Of a stretch of 64,000 bases of DNA, positions 35,855 through 45,065 are shown piece after piece; the first letter of the stretch is position 1, and each line of letters starts with the position of its first letter. Origin of the DNA: Verrucomicrobiaceae bacterium. GTDB taxonomy: Bacteria > Verrucomicrobiota > Verrucomicrobiia > Verrucomicrobiales > Verrucomicrobiaceae. Below the pieces are notes generated by a model, which was not told the origin of the DNA, ran no database searches, and worked only from the letters and a program-made list of their open reading frames with translations. A program made the translations under genes and the position numbers. The DNA is taken from assembly GCA_019694165.1 (NCBI GenBank), contig JAIBCL010000012.1, positions 1 through 64,000 of the forward strand, in the 5' to 3' direction.

Positions 35855-38650
35855 ATGTCCGCCAAGATCCCCACCGCCGCGCAAATCCGCCAGAGCTTCC
35901 TCGACTTCTTCCGCGAGAAGCAGCACACCATCGTGCCCAGCGACAACGTCGGCTACACCAGCCGCGACGGTGCGCGCATCTTCACCAATGCGGGCATGAA
36001 CCAGTTCGTGCCCATCTTCCTCGGCGAGCGCAGCGCGGACGTGGACACCTGGCCCGGCGTCTTGCACAAAGGCCTGCCCACCCGCGCGGCGGACACGCAG
36101 AAGTGCATCCGCGCCGGCGGCAAGCACAACGACCTCGAAGACGTGGGCCTCGATACTTATCACCACACGTTGTTCGAGATGCTGGGCAACTGGAGCTTCG
36201 GCGACTACTTCAAGAAGGAAGCGATCTCGTGGGCATGGGAGCTGGTGATCGAGCGCTGGAAGTTCCCGCCGACACGCGTGTTCGCCACAATTTATCAACC
36301 TGGTGCCGGTGATCCCGCTGAGCGCGATCAGGAAGCGTGGGACATCTGGGCCGAGAAGTTCCGCAGCATCGGCCTCGATCCCGACATCCACATCGTCAAC
36401 GGCAACAAGAAGGACAACTTCTGGATGATGGGCGACACCGGCCCTTGCGGCCCGTGCACCGAGATCCACATCGACCTCACGCCCGGCGCTCCGAACCTCG
36501 ACGAAGACCGCCAGCGCGCCGGAGCCAAGCTCGTCAATGGCAGCGACGCCAGCTGCATCGAGATCTGGAACAACGTCTTCATCCAATACAACGCCACCCC
36601 GGAAGGCACCTTCGAGCCGCTCCCCGCGAAGCACGTCGATACCGGCATGGGCTTCGAGCGCGTGTGTTCCATCATCCAGGGCACGAAAAACTTCACCGAC
36701 TTCCAAAACGCGAAGATCAGCAACTACGACACCGACGTCTTCCGTCCCATCTTTGACGAGCTGACGAAGATGTCCGGCAAAACGTATGCCAGCACGCTGC
36801 CGAAGGCGAATGAGCAAGGCCACGTCGTCCCCGTCACCGAGCAGGAAAAGATCGACGTCGCCTTCCGCGTCATCGCCGACCACATCCGCACCCTCAGCTT
36901 CGCCATCGCCGACGGCATCCAGCCCGGCAACAGCGACCGCAACTACACCCTCCGCCGCATCCTCCGCCGCGCCGTGAAATACGGCCGCACCCTCGATTTC
37001 AAAGAGCCGTTTTTCTACAAGCTTGTCGATGTCCTCGCCGCGCAGATGGGTGATGTGTTCCCCGAGCTGCGCGTGAAGAAGGAGCAGATCAAGAGCGTGC
37101 TGAAGATCGAGGAGGAGGCGTTTAACCGCACTCTCGATCGCGGTGTGGCCCTTTTTGAAGACGAAGTCGCTTCGCTGTCCGACCGGTCGGACACGTCCGA
37201 CAAGTCCGACGCGAAACGCCTCAGCGGCCCCTTCGCCTTCCAGCTCTACGACACCTACGGCTTCCCGCTCGACCTCACCGAGCTCATGGCCCGTGAACGC
37301 GGCCTCACCGTGGACACCGCCGGCTTCGAAAAGCTCATGGAAGAGCAGCGCGCCCGTGCCCGTGCCGCGATGAAGAAAAACGTCGTCTCCGTCTCCGAGA
37401 TCGAAACGAAGGCCCCGACGAAGTTCATCGGTTACGACAACCTCGAAGCCGATGTGAAGGTGCTCGAAGTCGTCGAGATGAAGGACAAAACCGCCGTCGT
37501 GCTCGATGTCTCCACCTGCTACGCCGAAATGGGCGGCCAGATCGGCGATGCCGGCCAGATCATCCTCGGCGCGAACACTTTCCCCATCACCGCCACGACG
37601 AAAGTCGGCAACACCTGGCTCCACTTCCTCAGCGGCGATGAAGCGCCTGCCGTGGACTCCACCGTGCGCCTCGTCGTCGATGCGCCGCGTCGTCACGCCA
37701 TCGAGCGACACCACACCGTCACGCACATCTTGCACTGGGCGTTGCACGAGGTCGTCAGCAAGGACGCCACGCAGAAAGGCTCCAGCGTCACGCCGGACAA
37801 ACTCACCTTCGACTTCAACAGCGCCGCGCTCACCCCGCAGCAGCTCGCCGACATCGAGCGCCTCGTGAACGAGCGCATCGTCGCCAATGACCCCGTTTCG
37901 TGGAGTGAAGTGCCCTACGTCGAGGCCAAGGCCAACAACGGCATCATGGCCCTCTTCGGCGAAAAATACGGCGATCTCGTCCGCGTCGTGCAGATCGGCG
38001 GCCAGCCGCACAAGCTCGATGGTTGGAGCATGGAACTCTGCGGCGGCACCCACACCCGCCACACCGGTGAGATCGGCCTCTTCCGCCTCGTCGGCGAAGG
38101 TGCCGTCGCCGCCGGCGTGCGCCGCATCGAAGCCATCGCCGGCCTCGAAGCCTACAACGCCGCCAAAGCCGATTCTGACCTCATCAAGCAGCTCTGCAAC
38201 AAGGTCACCGCACAAGGCTCTCATGATCTGGAGAAGAAGATCGAAGCTCTCCAGCAGCAGCTCAAGGACACTGAGAAAGCCCTCAAGTCCGCCCAACAAC
38301 GCGAAGCCGCAGGCCGCGCCAAAGACCTGCTCACTAAAGCCGAGAACACTACCATCATCGCCAATCTCGGCGACGTGGATGCCGATTACGCCGTGGCCGT
38401 GAGCGATGCCCTGAAGAGCACGTTCAACGGCATCGTCGTCCTCGCCACCACCGGCGGCGGCAGTGTCGCGTTGATCGCCAGCGTCGCCAAAGACCACCAG
38501 GCGAAGGTGCAGGCTGGCAAGATCATCCAAACCATCGCGCCCATCGTCGGCGGCAAAGGCGGCGGCAAGCCGGACTTCGCGCGTGGCGGCGGCAAGGACG
38601 TCTCGAAGGTCGATGCCGCCCTCGCCGAAGCGCGGAAGCTCGTCGGTTGA
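35855..38650 (+). CDS. alaS: Alanyl-tRNA synthetase
   Basis: AlaRS charges tRNA-Ala and edits Ser/Gly mischarging. Its 931 residues exceed the roughly 875 usual in bacteria. In order: the class II catalytic core (GMNQFVPIFLGE, LDTYHHTLFEMLGNWSFGDYF, TGMGFERV), the editing domain with HHTVTHILHW and CGGTHTRHTGEIG (zinc ligands), a coiled coil (about 795-830) and a DHHA1-type C-terminal domain ending GGGKPDFARGGGKDVSKVDAAL. An in-frame low-complexity patch, LSDRSDTSDKSDAKRL near residues 440-455, comes from a palindromic 9-base repeat and has no counterpart in typical AlaRS. A weak promoter-like pair (TTTACC at 35804, TAGCTT at 35826) lies just upstream. Confidence 0.97.
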   Translation: MSAKIPTAAQIRQSFLDFFREKQHTIVPSDNVGYTSRDGARIFTNAGMNQFVPIFLGERSADVDTWPGVLHKGLPTRAADTQKCIRAGGKHNDLEDVGLDTYHHTLFEMLGNWSFGDYFKKEAISWAWELVIERWKFPPTRVFATIYQPGAGDPAERDQEAWDIWAEKFRSIGLDPDIHIVNGNKKDNFWMMGDTGPCGPCTEIHIDLTPGAPNLDEDRQRAGAKLVNGSDASCIEIWNNVFIQYNATPEGTFEPLPAKHVDTGMGFERVCSIIQGTKNFTDFQNAKISNYDTDVFRPIFDELTKMSGKTYASTLPKANEQGHVVPVTEQEKIDVAFRVIADHIRTLSFAIADGIQPGNSDRNYTLRRILRRAVKYGRTLDFKEPFFYKLVDVLAAQMGDVFPELRVKKEQIKSVLKIEEEAFNRTLDRGVALFEDEVASLSDRSDTSDKSDAKRLSGPFAFQLYDTYGFPLDLTELMARERGLTVDTAGFEKLMEEQRARARAAMKKNVVSVSEIETKAPTKFIGYDNLEADVKVLEVVEMKDKTAVVLDVSTCYAEMGGQIGDAGQIILGANTFPITATTKVGNTWLHFLSGDEAPAVDSTVRLVVDAPRRHAIERHHTVTHILHWALHEVVSKDATQKGSSVTPDKLTFDFNSAALTPQQLADIERLVNERIVANDPVSWSEVPYVEAKANNGIMALFGEKYGDLVRVVQIGGQPHKLDGWSMELCGGTHTRHTGEIGLFRLVGEGAVAAGVRRIEAIAGLEAYNAAKADSDLIKQLCNKVTAQGSHDLEKKIEALQQQLKDTEKALKSAQQREAAGRAKDLLTKAENTTIIANLGDVDADYAVAVSDALKSTFNGIVVLATTGGGSVALIASVAKDHQAKVQAGKIIQTIAPIVGGKGGGKPDFARGGGKDVSKVDAALAEARKLVG
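37177..37212 (+). repeat. Four 9-base palindromic tandem units inside alaS
   Basis: Four consecutive 9-base units of form GTCSGACNN occupy 37177-37185, 37186-37194, 37195-37203 and 37204-37212. The first two together make a perfect 16-base palindrome (37177-37192). The array keeps the alaS frame and encodes an SDxSDxSD peptide between the editing-side helix and the FQLYDTYGFP motif. Confidence 0.85.
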
Positions 38651-38860
38651 GGGAACTGCCGAAACGTCTTCCCATTCGCACCGTGAGGCGCGCATGTGTC
38701 GATTGACCGCTCGCCGCTTGTCCTCCTCGTTTACCCGGCGGCCGGCACAAGCGTTGCCCGGTGCTGCCGTGTCCGTCGTGAACAAAAGCTTCCGCCGTGC
38801 TGGATTTGCACTTGGCGATGCGACGGGAATCCGGTACGCTGCCTCCGCATCGTCAAAAAC

Positions 38861-39124
38861 ATGATCGAACTCGAAGTCTATGCCAAAGGTCTCCGCAAGG
38901 AGCAGCACATCATGGAACTGCGGAACCAGATGGATCTTCTGCCTCGTGTCAGGTACAAGATCGACACGAATCATGATCTGGTGTATTTCGAGATCGACGA
39001 TCCGCGGGAGGTGTCCTTCCGTCAGCTCAACGACTTGTTCACCCATATCGGCCTGATCCCGCGCTTCGTCGGCCAGATACCCGACACGCTGCGGCAGGGT
39101 GACGAGACGATGCGGCTCGCGTGA
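38861..39124 (+). CDS. Small conserved-looking protein of unknown function
   Basis: The 87-residue product starts MIELEVYAKGLRKEQHIMEL and ends QGDETMRLA. The pattern of two strands and two amphipathic helices (beta-alpha-beta-beta-alpha look: IELEVYAKGL, VRYKIDTNHDLVYFEID, SFRQLNDLFTHIGLIPRFVG) suggests a small ferredoxin-like or HMA-like fold, but the metal-binding CxxC is absent. No family is recognised. A possible promoter (TTGGCG at 38812-38817 and TACGCT at 38835-38840, 17-base spacer) lies just upstream, so it may be transcribed separately from alaS. The Smr gene begins 67 bases later on the same strand. Confidence 0.65.
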   Translation: MIELEVYAKGLRKEQHIMELRNQMDLLPRVRYKIDTNHDLVYFEIDDPREVSFRQLNDLFTHIGLIPRFVGQIPDTLRQGDETMRLA

Positions 39125-39191
39125 GGCTGTTGCAGGATCACAAGATTGCGGCGATGGCGGGACGGGGCATCATGCAGCGATCATTGTGCCG

Positions 39192-39554
39192 ATGGCTGAT
39201 GCCGCCAACCCCTTCGACGATGAGCCGGTGGAGATACCCGTCACCGGCGAGCTGGACCTTCACACGTTCCGCGCGGGCGAGATCGCCGATCTGCTGCCCG
39301 GGTACTTCGAGGAATGCCGGAAACGCGGCATCCTGACCGTGCGCGTCATCCATGGCAAAGGCACGGGCACGCTGCGCGCGGGAGTACATCGGCTGCTCGA
39401 CACGCTGCCGCAGGTGGCGTCATGGACCTGGCCCGCGGGTGCTGCCAGCGGCGGCTGGGGTGCCACATGGGTTTTCCTGGCCGGCATGCCTCCCGACGGG
39501 CAGCTCCCGGGCTGCGGCGCGGCTCCGGTACATCCCCCGGACAGGCCGGAGTGA
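39192..39554 (+). CDS. Smr-domain protein
   Basis: The 120-residue protein has the Smr signature motifs LDLH (21-24) and HGKGTG (54-59), followed by LRAGVHRLLDTLPQVASW. Stand-alone Smr domains of this length are related to the C-terminus of MutS2 and often have nuclease or nucleic-acid-binding activity; here either is inferred only. The start at MADAANPFDDEPVEI was chosen because it leaves the usual short acidic lead-in before the domain. The C-terminal 25 residues are Pro/Gly-rich and unlike the family core. It converges on mdh with an 8-base gap. Confidence 0.85.
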   Translation: MADAANPFDDEPVEIPVTGELDLHTFRAGEIADLLPGYFEECRKRGILTVRVIHGKGTGTLRAGVHRLLDTLPQVASWTWPAGAASGGWGATWVFLAGMPPDGQLPGCGAAPVHPPDRPE

Positions 39555-39562
39555 AGCACGGT

Positions 39563-40552
39563 TCAGGAGATCAGTCCGAGCGCCTTTACCGCGGCTTGTT
39601 CGTCCTTGAGTTCGGCTTCGGTGGCCTTGATTTTCTCCTGGGAGAATTCGTTGACCGGCACGCCCTGCACCACTTCCCACTTCTTGCCGTCAGTCTTGAT
39701 CGGGAAGGAGAACATGAGGTCCTTGTCAATGCCGTAGCTGCCGTCGGCACACACGGCCACGCTCGTGAAGTCGCCGGCCGGAGTGCCGCTGTGAAGCGTG
39801 CGCACCGTGTCGATGGCGGCGTTTGCGGCCGAGGCGGCCGAGCTGAGGCCGCGTGCCTTGATGATGGCGGCGCCGCGCTGCTGCACGGTGGTCAGAAACC
39901 CGCCTTTCAGCCAGTCGTGATCCGGGATCGCGTCGGTGACCGGCCTGCCGCCGATCTTTGCGTTGAAGAAATCAGGATACATCGTCGAGCTGTGATTGCC
40001 CCAGATGGCGAGATTTGTGACGGAGGACACGGGCGCGCCGGCCTTTTGTGCGAGCTGGCTCTTGGCACGGTTTTCATCAAGGCGTGTCATCGCGAACCAG
40101 CGGTCGGCGGGCACGTCTTTGGCGTTGTTCATCGCGATAAGGCAGTTGGTGTTGCACGGATTGCCGACGACGAGCACCCGCACGTCGGCGGCGGCGTTCC
40201 TCTGGATCGCCTGGCCCTGGCCGATGAAGATCTTGCCGTTGATGTTCAGCAGGTCCGCGCGTTCCATGCCGGCCTTGCGCGGCACGCTGCCCACGAGGAT
40301 GGCCCAGTTCACGCCCTTGAAGCCCTCGTCGAGGCTGGAAGTCGCGGTGATGCTGTTCAGGAGCGGAAACGCGCAGTCGTCGAGTTCCATCACGACACCG
40401 CCGAGCGCCGGGAGCGCGGGTTCGATCTCGATGAGGCGCAGGTTTACCGGCTGGTCCGGCCCAAAGAGCGCGCCCGAGGCGATGCGAAACAAGATGGAAT
40501 AGCCGATCTGGCCTGCGGCTCCGGTGACTGCAACGGTGATGGGGGGATTCAT
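39563..40552 (-). CDS. mdh: Malate dehydrogenase
   Basis: This 329-residue protein oxidises malate to oxaloacetate with NAD in the TCA cycle. It shows the nucleotide-binding [10 protein letters not shown] (10-19), the RxxR-loop-like [24 protein letters not shown], the [10 protein letters not shown] segment and the catalytic His in [12 protein letters not shown]. It belongs to the cytosolic-type (LDH-like MDH 2) branch. It diverges from rpsU, with the shared 246-base intergenic region holding an rpsU promoter. No irregularities were seen. Confidence 0.96.
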   Translation of the reverse strand: MNPPITVAVTGAAGQIGYSILFRIASGALFGPDQPVNLRLIEIEPALPALGGVVMELDDCAFPLLNSITATSSLDEGFKGVNWAILVGSVPRKAGMERADLLNINGKIFIGQGQAIQRNAAADVRVLVVGNPCNTNCLIAMNNAKDVPADRWFAMTRLDENRAKSQLAQKAGAPVSSVTNLAIWGNHSSTMYPDFFNAKIGGRPVTDAIPDHDWLKGGFLTTVQQRGAAIIKARGLSSAASAANAAIDTVRTLHSGTPAGDFTSVAVCADGSYGIDKDLMFSFPIKTDGKKWEVVQGVPVNEFSQEKIKATEAELKDEQAAVKALGLIS

Positions 40553-40735
40553 GGCGGACGACGATTTTGAAAGTGGACCGCGATGGTGGCGAGTGCCGCA
40601 GGAGCTGCAACTTGATTTGCATGCCGCTCCCCAGGCAAGATTCGGAAAATGGCGGACCGGTGGAAGAGGAGCGACGCGGAGCCGGACGCCGGTCCGTGCA
40701 CTTCGCAGGCCATCCTGGCGACCCGGACAAACCAG

Positions 40736-40763
40736 TTGACGAAAGCAGGCCCGCTCCTAGAAT
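40736..40763 (+). promoter_or_regulatory. Sigma-70 promoter for rpsU
   Basis: TTGACG at 40736-40741 and TAGAAT at 40758-40763, 16 bases apart, are close to consensus. The -10 ends 35 bases before the rpsU start. This is one of the clearest promoters in the window. Confidence 0.65.
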
Positions 40764-40798
40764 GGCGGCCCGTTTTTCAAACCCATCTCCAATCTACC

Positions 40799-41038
40799 AT
40801 GCCCGAAGTCCAAGTCAGAAAAGGCGAGCCAGTCGATCGCGCGCTCAAGCGTCTCAAGACCAAGCTGGAGATGGAAGGCATTCTTGAGGAGGTGCGCCGT
40901 CTGCGTGCCTATGAGACTCCGGTGCAGCGCACCCGCCGCAAGGCGCGTGCCACCGCGAAGCGCGGCAAGATCCGTTTTCGTTTCTCGCTGCACAAGCCGG
41001 GGGAGAAGCCCGCGGAGGCAGCTCCTGCCACGGCCTGA
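40799..41038 (+). CDS. rpsU: 30S ribosomal protein S21
   Basis: The 79-residue, very basic protein begins MPEVQVRKGEPVDRALKRLK and continues with ETPVQRTRRKARATAKR, matching bS21. S21 joins the small subunit near the anti-Shine-Dalgarno region during initiation. It is slightly longer than many bS21 proteins because of a C-terminal Ala/Glu/Pro-rich extension. The start codon lacks a recognisable Shine-Dalgarno sequence, as for most genes here. It is monocistronic, facing the sulfatase gene. Confidence 0.93.
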   Translation: MPEVQVRKGEPVDRALKRLKTKLEMEGILEEVRRLRAYETPVQRTRRKARATAKRGKIRFRFSLHKPGEKPAEAAPATA

Positions 41039-41056
41039 GTGAACGGGATTTCGCCG

Positions 41057-41075
41057 GCCGCTTCGGGAGAGCGGC
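41057..41075. terminator. Hairpin between convergent rpsU and sulfatase genes
   Basis: A perfect 6-bp stem (41057-41062 with 41070-41075) with a 7-base loop lies in the 72-base convergent gap. No T-run follows on either strand, so a termination role is only plausible. Confidence 0.3.
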
Positions 41076-41110
41076 AATCGTGAGCGCCCCGTAGTCGGCG
41101 GCCTCGCCGG

Positions 41111-44100
41111 TCAGTTTACCGTGAATCCATTCGTGATCGTGCGCAGCACGCCGGTGGAGCTGCCGAAGCGCACGCTGACATTGCGTGTGGTCTGGGCCGC
41201 GGCGGCGTCGATGGTGAAGGTGGCGGTGACGAGCGTCTGGCTCGGGCGGGCGAAGCTGCTCGTGGTGATGCCCGTGCCGGCGTTGATGGAGAAAACGGTG
41301 GCGTTCGTCGGCGGCAGCGATGGCGTGAGATTCGGATCGAGTTCGATCACCACATTCACCACCGTGCCGCGCGCGCCATTGTTCGGCGTCACGGTGTTTG
41401 GCCCGCCGCCGGTCACGGTGCTGGCGGTGAAATAGGTGCCAGCCGCGCCGTTGCGATCATAGGTGGCGAGCGCGGTGCGCGTGGTGCGGTAAAAACGCGC
41501 ACTGCGGCCGATGGCTCCGGCGGATTCGACCGCGCTCACGGTGTCGTCACCCGCGGCCGTGATATCCGGTGTCAGCGCGGTCCATGTCGTGAGATCGGGC
41601 GACGCCTGGACTTGATACGTGCCGCCCTGCACGCCGCTCCAGGTGAGCGTCACGTTGCCATTGTTGATCGCCACGGACCCCGCCGTGTCCGATTTGAACG
41701 GCCCGCCAATGAAGCTGGTGGTCGTGGATTCGCCGATCGAAGTGACGGCGCCACCGGTTGGGTCGCCGTAGAATTGCCGGCCGGTGGTGTAGGGGAAGGT
41801 GGGCGTGCCGTTCGATGTGATCGTGGTGAAGTAGGCCCATGTGCCCGAAGGAAACTCCGGCGTCACGCAGAAGCGCGCATTTTGCTCGTTGAGATCAAAG
41901 TCCGTGCCCATCGTGAAGCCGAGGTCGCCGAGGAAGTCGTAGTCTTCAATGTAGTGGCCGGGCAAAAAGCCGGCGCTCACAGCCGGGCCGTATTGCGTGG
42001 CCAGCAAAGTCGCGCTGCGATTCTGCACGCGCGCGGCCCACGCGGGCAAAGTGGTGCGGCCCGTGCTGCTCAAGTTTGTCGTGCCGCGCGTGCCGTCGCG
42101 CAGAACAAATCCGCTGACCATGCGCCGCACACCGCCGGTGGCGCTGTTGGGATTGCCGTAGCCATTTGGCCCATAGACTGGCAGGCCATCCGCCGCCCAC
42201 GCGACGATGGGCGAGTGCTTCGTTATCGGGCCGGTGCTTTCCGTGTAGGTGTTCGTCGTCGCATTGTAATCGACGTGATCGCCGAGCTGGTGGCGGAGTC
42301 CGAAGGGCTGCGCGTGGTAGTGGTAGTTGTTCCCGGCCTGATGAGCGAAGGCCGGATCAAAGGTGACGCTCTCATTGTGATACGCATCGCGATTCCAGAT
42401 GCCGTCGCCGGTGAATGAGCCGCCGGGCGTGGCGTCGGCAGCATTTGCCGTGGAATACGAGAACGCATCGCGGCAGTCGAACATCGACACCCCATTGACC
42501 ATCCGCCCCGTCGCGCCCAGGCCCGTGCCGACCTTCGTCGCTGGAATCACCGGCGTGCGCGGAAAGCGGAACATCGTCGCCGTGTTCCCTGGATAATTTG
42601 GAAACAGATTCGTCTTCGCCGCATTCAGATACCACGGCCCCATGATGTGGCTCGCGAGGCCGGTCGTGTGGATGTAAACCCAGCTCGTCGAGTAATCGAT
42701 CTGCTGGATGTCCGAGTAGGCCGGCGTGGTCTGCACACCCGCGCCGCGATTCCACGTCGTCACCGGCGTCTGCGCGCTCTGTTCCGTGAGTGTCGGGTAG
42801 ATGCGTGCATACTGGCTGCTGTTGGCCGTGAACCACGACGAGAGCAGCGGCTCGTTCGGCACCCCGGTCGTCGAGTAATTCGGCAGCTTGCCTTTCAGCG
42901 CCGCGTATGCCGACTGCGCGGCAGCCGTGATGCTCGTGCCGAGAAGATTCGTCGTCTGATTCGGATCCGCGACGGTGTTGTAGAGTTCCTCATGCCCGTC
43001 GTCATATTGCAGCAGCGACCAGCCCGCCGCGTCAGTGAGCACGCGACCCGATTGTGCCGTGGTGAAGTCGGTGCCAAACAACTGGCTGAAGGCCGTGCGC
43101 TCGATGTCCGTCGTGTTTTTCAAAATGGGCATCAGGCTCTTCGAGTCGAGCGGATTGGCCGCAGGCTGCGTTGCGCTCACGCTGATGCCCGCGAGGTCGA
43201 GAATCGTTGAATACAGATCGACAACATTCACCGGCGCCGTGCTGTCGCGATTCGGACTCACGACAGCAGGACCTGCGATGATCATCGGCACGCGTGTGCC
43301 GCCTTCGTAGAGCGACTCCTTCGCGTGCGCGCTCGTGTAAGGCGTCTGGATCACATTGGATGGCGTGCCGTTGTCGCCGATGAAGATGACGTTCGTCGTC
43401 GCGAGATTTACGTTCGTCAGCACGCGGCCCACTTCCGTGTCGAGCGCCTGACATGCCGCCTCATACATGCTGCGATTCGTCGTCGGCGTGCCGTAGGTTT
43501 GGAGATTTGATGGCGGCACATGATACGGCGCGTGCGGAGCATTGAAGGCCGCCCACGCGAGCCACGGCGTGCCAACGGGTCGTGACGTGATCCACGAGAT
43601 CAAGTCATTCGCCGTGTCCGTCGTGGCATACGTTGTTGAGGTCGAGGTGACGTTGTTCGTGATCTTGGTCCAATTGTAGTAGTCCGGCAGCGCCCCGATG
43701 ATCGTGCCAGCGAAGTGCGGCCAGCCGCCGATCGTGCGCGGCGTGTCGTTCGTGCCCGCGCCGGAGTTCAGATGCCATTTGCCAAACATCGCGAGCGAGT
43801 AGCCGAGCCCCGCATTCGCGGCGAACGCCTCCGGCAGCGTGAACTCGGACGCCTGGAGCTGCGGGCTGGCCGCTCCCGTGAGCTGCATCCCGATCCCTGT
43901 GCGAAACGGCAACCGTCCCGTGAGGATCGATGCCCGCGTCGGCGAGCAAGTCGGCTGCGCATGCGCGTTCTTGAAAAGCACGCCGCTGTTCTTCAGCGCC
44001 GTGATGTTTGGCATCGGCGGCAGCGAAGCACCCGCGCTCGCCGTGAGCGGGAAACTGTCGCTGCCAAAATCATCCGCGATGATGACGAGGATGTTCGCCG

Positions 44101-44188
44101 GCTGCGCAAGTGCGACGGAAGCGGCCGGCAAGGCCGCTGCGAGCATGTGGGAGGCGAAGCGTAATGACTGCACGAGTGTCGTCTTCAT
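41111..44188 (-). CDS. Secreted sulfatase with YHYH domain and C-terminal beta domain
   Basis: The 1025-residue protein has a signal peptide (about 1-29). The N-terminal type I sulfatase (about 31-480) has metal ligands in IIADDFG (Asp39, Asp40) and the formylglycine site CSPTRASILTGR (Cys81), so it needs a maturation enzyme encoded elsewhere. A YHYH domain follows (YHYH at about 622, then HSPIVAWAADGLPVYGPNGYG), which is unusual to find fused to a sulfatase. After it come a TYQVQASPDLTTWTAL strand-rich segment and a last IPT-like beta domain ending in TNGFTVN. It probably removes sulfate esters from polysaccharides or mucin-like substrates outside the cytoplasm. It lies 211 bases downstream of kdpE on the same strand. 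Confidence 0.85.
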   Translation of the reverse strand: MKTTLVQSLRFASHMLAAALPAASVALAQPANILVIIADDFGSDSFPLTASAGASLPPMPNITALKNSGVLFKNAHAQPTCSPTRASILTGRLPFRTGIGMQLTGAASPQLQASEFTLPEAFAANAGLGYSLAMFGKWHLNSGAGTNDTPRTIGGWPHFAGTIIGALPDYYNWTKITNNVTSTSTTYATTDTANDLISWITSRPVGTPWLAWAAFNAPHAPYHVPPSNLQTYGTPTTNRSMYEAACQALDTEVGRVLTNVNLATTNVIFIGDNGTPSNVIQTPYTSAHAKESLYEGGTRVPMIIAGPAVVSPNRDSTAPVNVVDLYSTILDLAGISVSATQPAANPLDSKSLMPILKNTTDIERTAFSQLFGTDFTTAQSGRVLTDAAGWSLLQYDDGHEELYNTVADPNQTTNLLGTSITAAAQSAYAALKGKLPNYSTTGVPNEPLLSSWFTANSSQYARIYPTLTEQSAQTPVTTWNRGAGVQTTPAYSDIQQIDYSTSWVYIHTTGLASHIMGPWYLNAAKTNLFPNYPGNTATMFRFPRTPVIPATKVGTGLGATGRMVNGVSMFDCRDAFSYSTANAADATPGGSFTGDGIWNRDAYHNESVTFDPAFAHQAGNNYHYHAQPFGLRHQLGDHVDYNATTNTYTESTGPITKHSPIVAWAADGLPVYGPNGYGNPNSATGGVRRMVSGFVLRDGTRGTTNLSSTGRTTLPAWAARVQNRSATLLATQYGPAVSAGFLPGHYIEDYDFLGDLGFTMGTDFDLNEQNARFCVTPEFPSGTWAYFTTITSNGTPTFPYTTGRQFYGDPTGGAVTSIGESTTTSFIGGPFKSDTAGSVAINNGNVTLTWSGVQGGTYQVQASPDLTTWTALTPDITAAGDDTVSAVESAGAIGRSARFYRTTRTALATYDRNGAAGTYFTASTVTGGGPNTVTPNNGARGTVVNVVIELDPNLTPSLPPTNATVFSINAGTGITTSSFARPSQTLVTATFTIDAAAAQTTRNVSVRFGSSTGVLRTITNGFTVN

Positions 44189-44399
44189 GGGCTGATGATG
44201 GCAGATCGAAACTTACAAGACCATGAAGGCCACGGTTTTTCTTCACCAACGGCGGAATTCGACCGTCTGCCGGGGGAGGCCGCCAATTTCCCCATTTCTG
44301 ACATCATGGGCCGGTGGTCCACGAACGCGAGGGGGCGAAGTGCGATTGGCTTCATCGCCTGCGCGGGAGCGGGGTGCCACGGCCCCGCCGCGGATCCTC

Positions 44400-45065
44400 T
44401 CAAGCCTGCTCCAACCGGTAGCCGATGCCAGGCTCGTTGATGATGCTCACACCGCGACAGCCGAGCTTTTTCCGCAGGTGGTTGATGTGAACGCGCAGGC
44501 CCTCGCCGGGGTCGCTGGCCTGGCCTGGCCACACTTGGTTCACGATCTGGTTTTGCGTGACGATGCGGCCCGCGTGCTCGGCGAGCACCTTGAGAAGCGC
44601 AAACTCCGTCGGCGTGAGCTTGAGCGCCTCATCGCCGATCTGCGCCTCGTGATGCAGCAGATCGACCTTGAGCGGACCGGCGGTGATCTCAGGCGTGTGG
44701 CGCGGCCCGCGGCGGCGCTGGATGACATCCAGCCGCGCGAGCAGCTCCGCGCTGCCGAAGGGCTTCGTCACATAGTCGTCGGCGCCGATTTCGAGCGCCT
44801 GCACCTTCGTGGCTTCTTGATCACGCACGCTCAAAATGAGCACAGGCACGTCGCTCCACTCACGGAGGCGTTTCAACACCTCAATGCCGCCGAGCCCGGG
44901 CAGGCCGAGATCAAGCAGGACGACATCGGGGCGATGAAACGCGGCCTCTTGCAGCCCGCGCTGGCCTTCGTGAGCCTCGTGCACCTCATAGCCGCGGGAC
45001 TCCAGCAACATGCGCAGCAGGCGGCGCATCTGCTGCTCGTCATCGATGATGAGGGCCTTGCTCAT
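44400..45065 (-). CDS. kdpE: KdpE-like OmpR-family response regulator
   Basis: The 221 residues form a receiver domain (acid pocket Asp8/Asp9, phospho-acceptor Asp52, Lys101) and an OmpR-type winged helix (LTPTEFALLKVLAEHAGRIVTQNQI, LRVHINHLRKKLG). Similarity to KdpE is strong in both halves. It overlaps the upstream kinase gene by 4 bases (ATGA), so the two are translationally coupled. No kdpFABC genes are present; its likely target here is the kup gene of its own operon or a remote potassium regulon. Confidence 0.88.
   Translation of the reverse strand: MSKALIIDDEQQMRRLLRMLLESRGYEVHEAHEGQRGLQEAAFHRPDVVLLDLGLPGLGGIEVLKRLREWSDVPVLILSVRDQEATKVQALEIGADDYVTKPFGSAELLARLDVIQRRRGPRHTPEITAGPLKVDLLHHEAQIGDEALKLTPTEFALLKVLAEHAGRIVTQNQIVNQVWPGQASDPGEGLRVHINHLRKKLGCRGVSIINEPGIGYRLEQA

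Noticed and set aside
35825..39046. Minus-strand open frame of over 1000 codons opposite alaS
   Set aside because: It is the mirror of a strongly biased high-GC3 gene. The translation is Asp/Gly/Val-rich without domains, and alaS is certain.
44369..44388. GC hairpin downstream of kdpE as a terminator
   Set aside because: The 6-bp stem has no T-run on the relevant strand, and such hairpins are expected by chance at this GC content.
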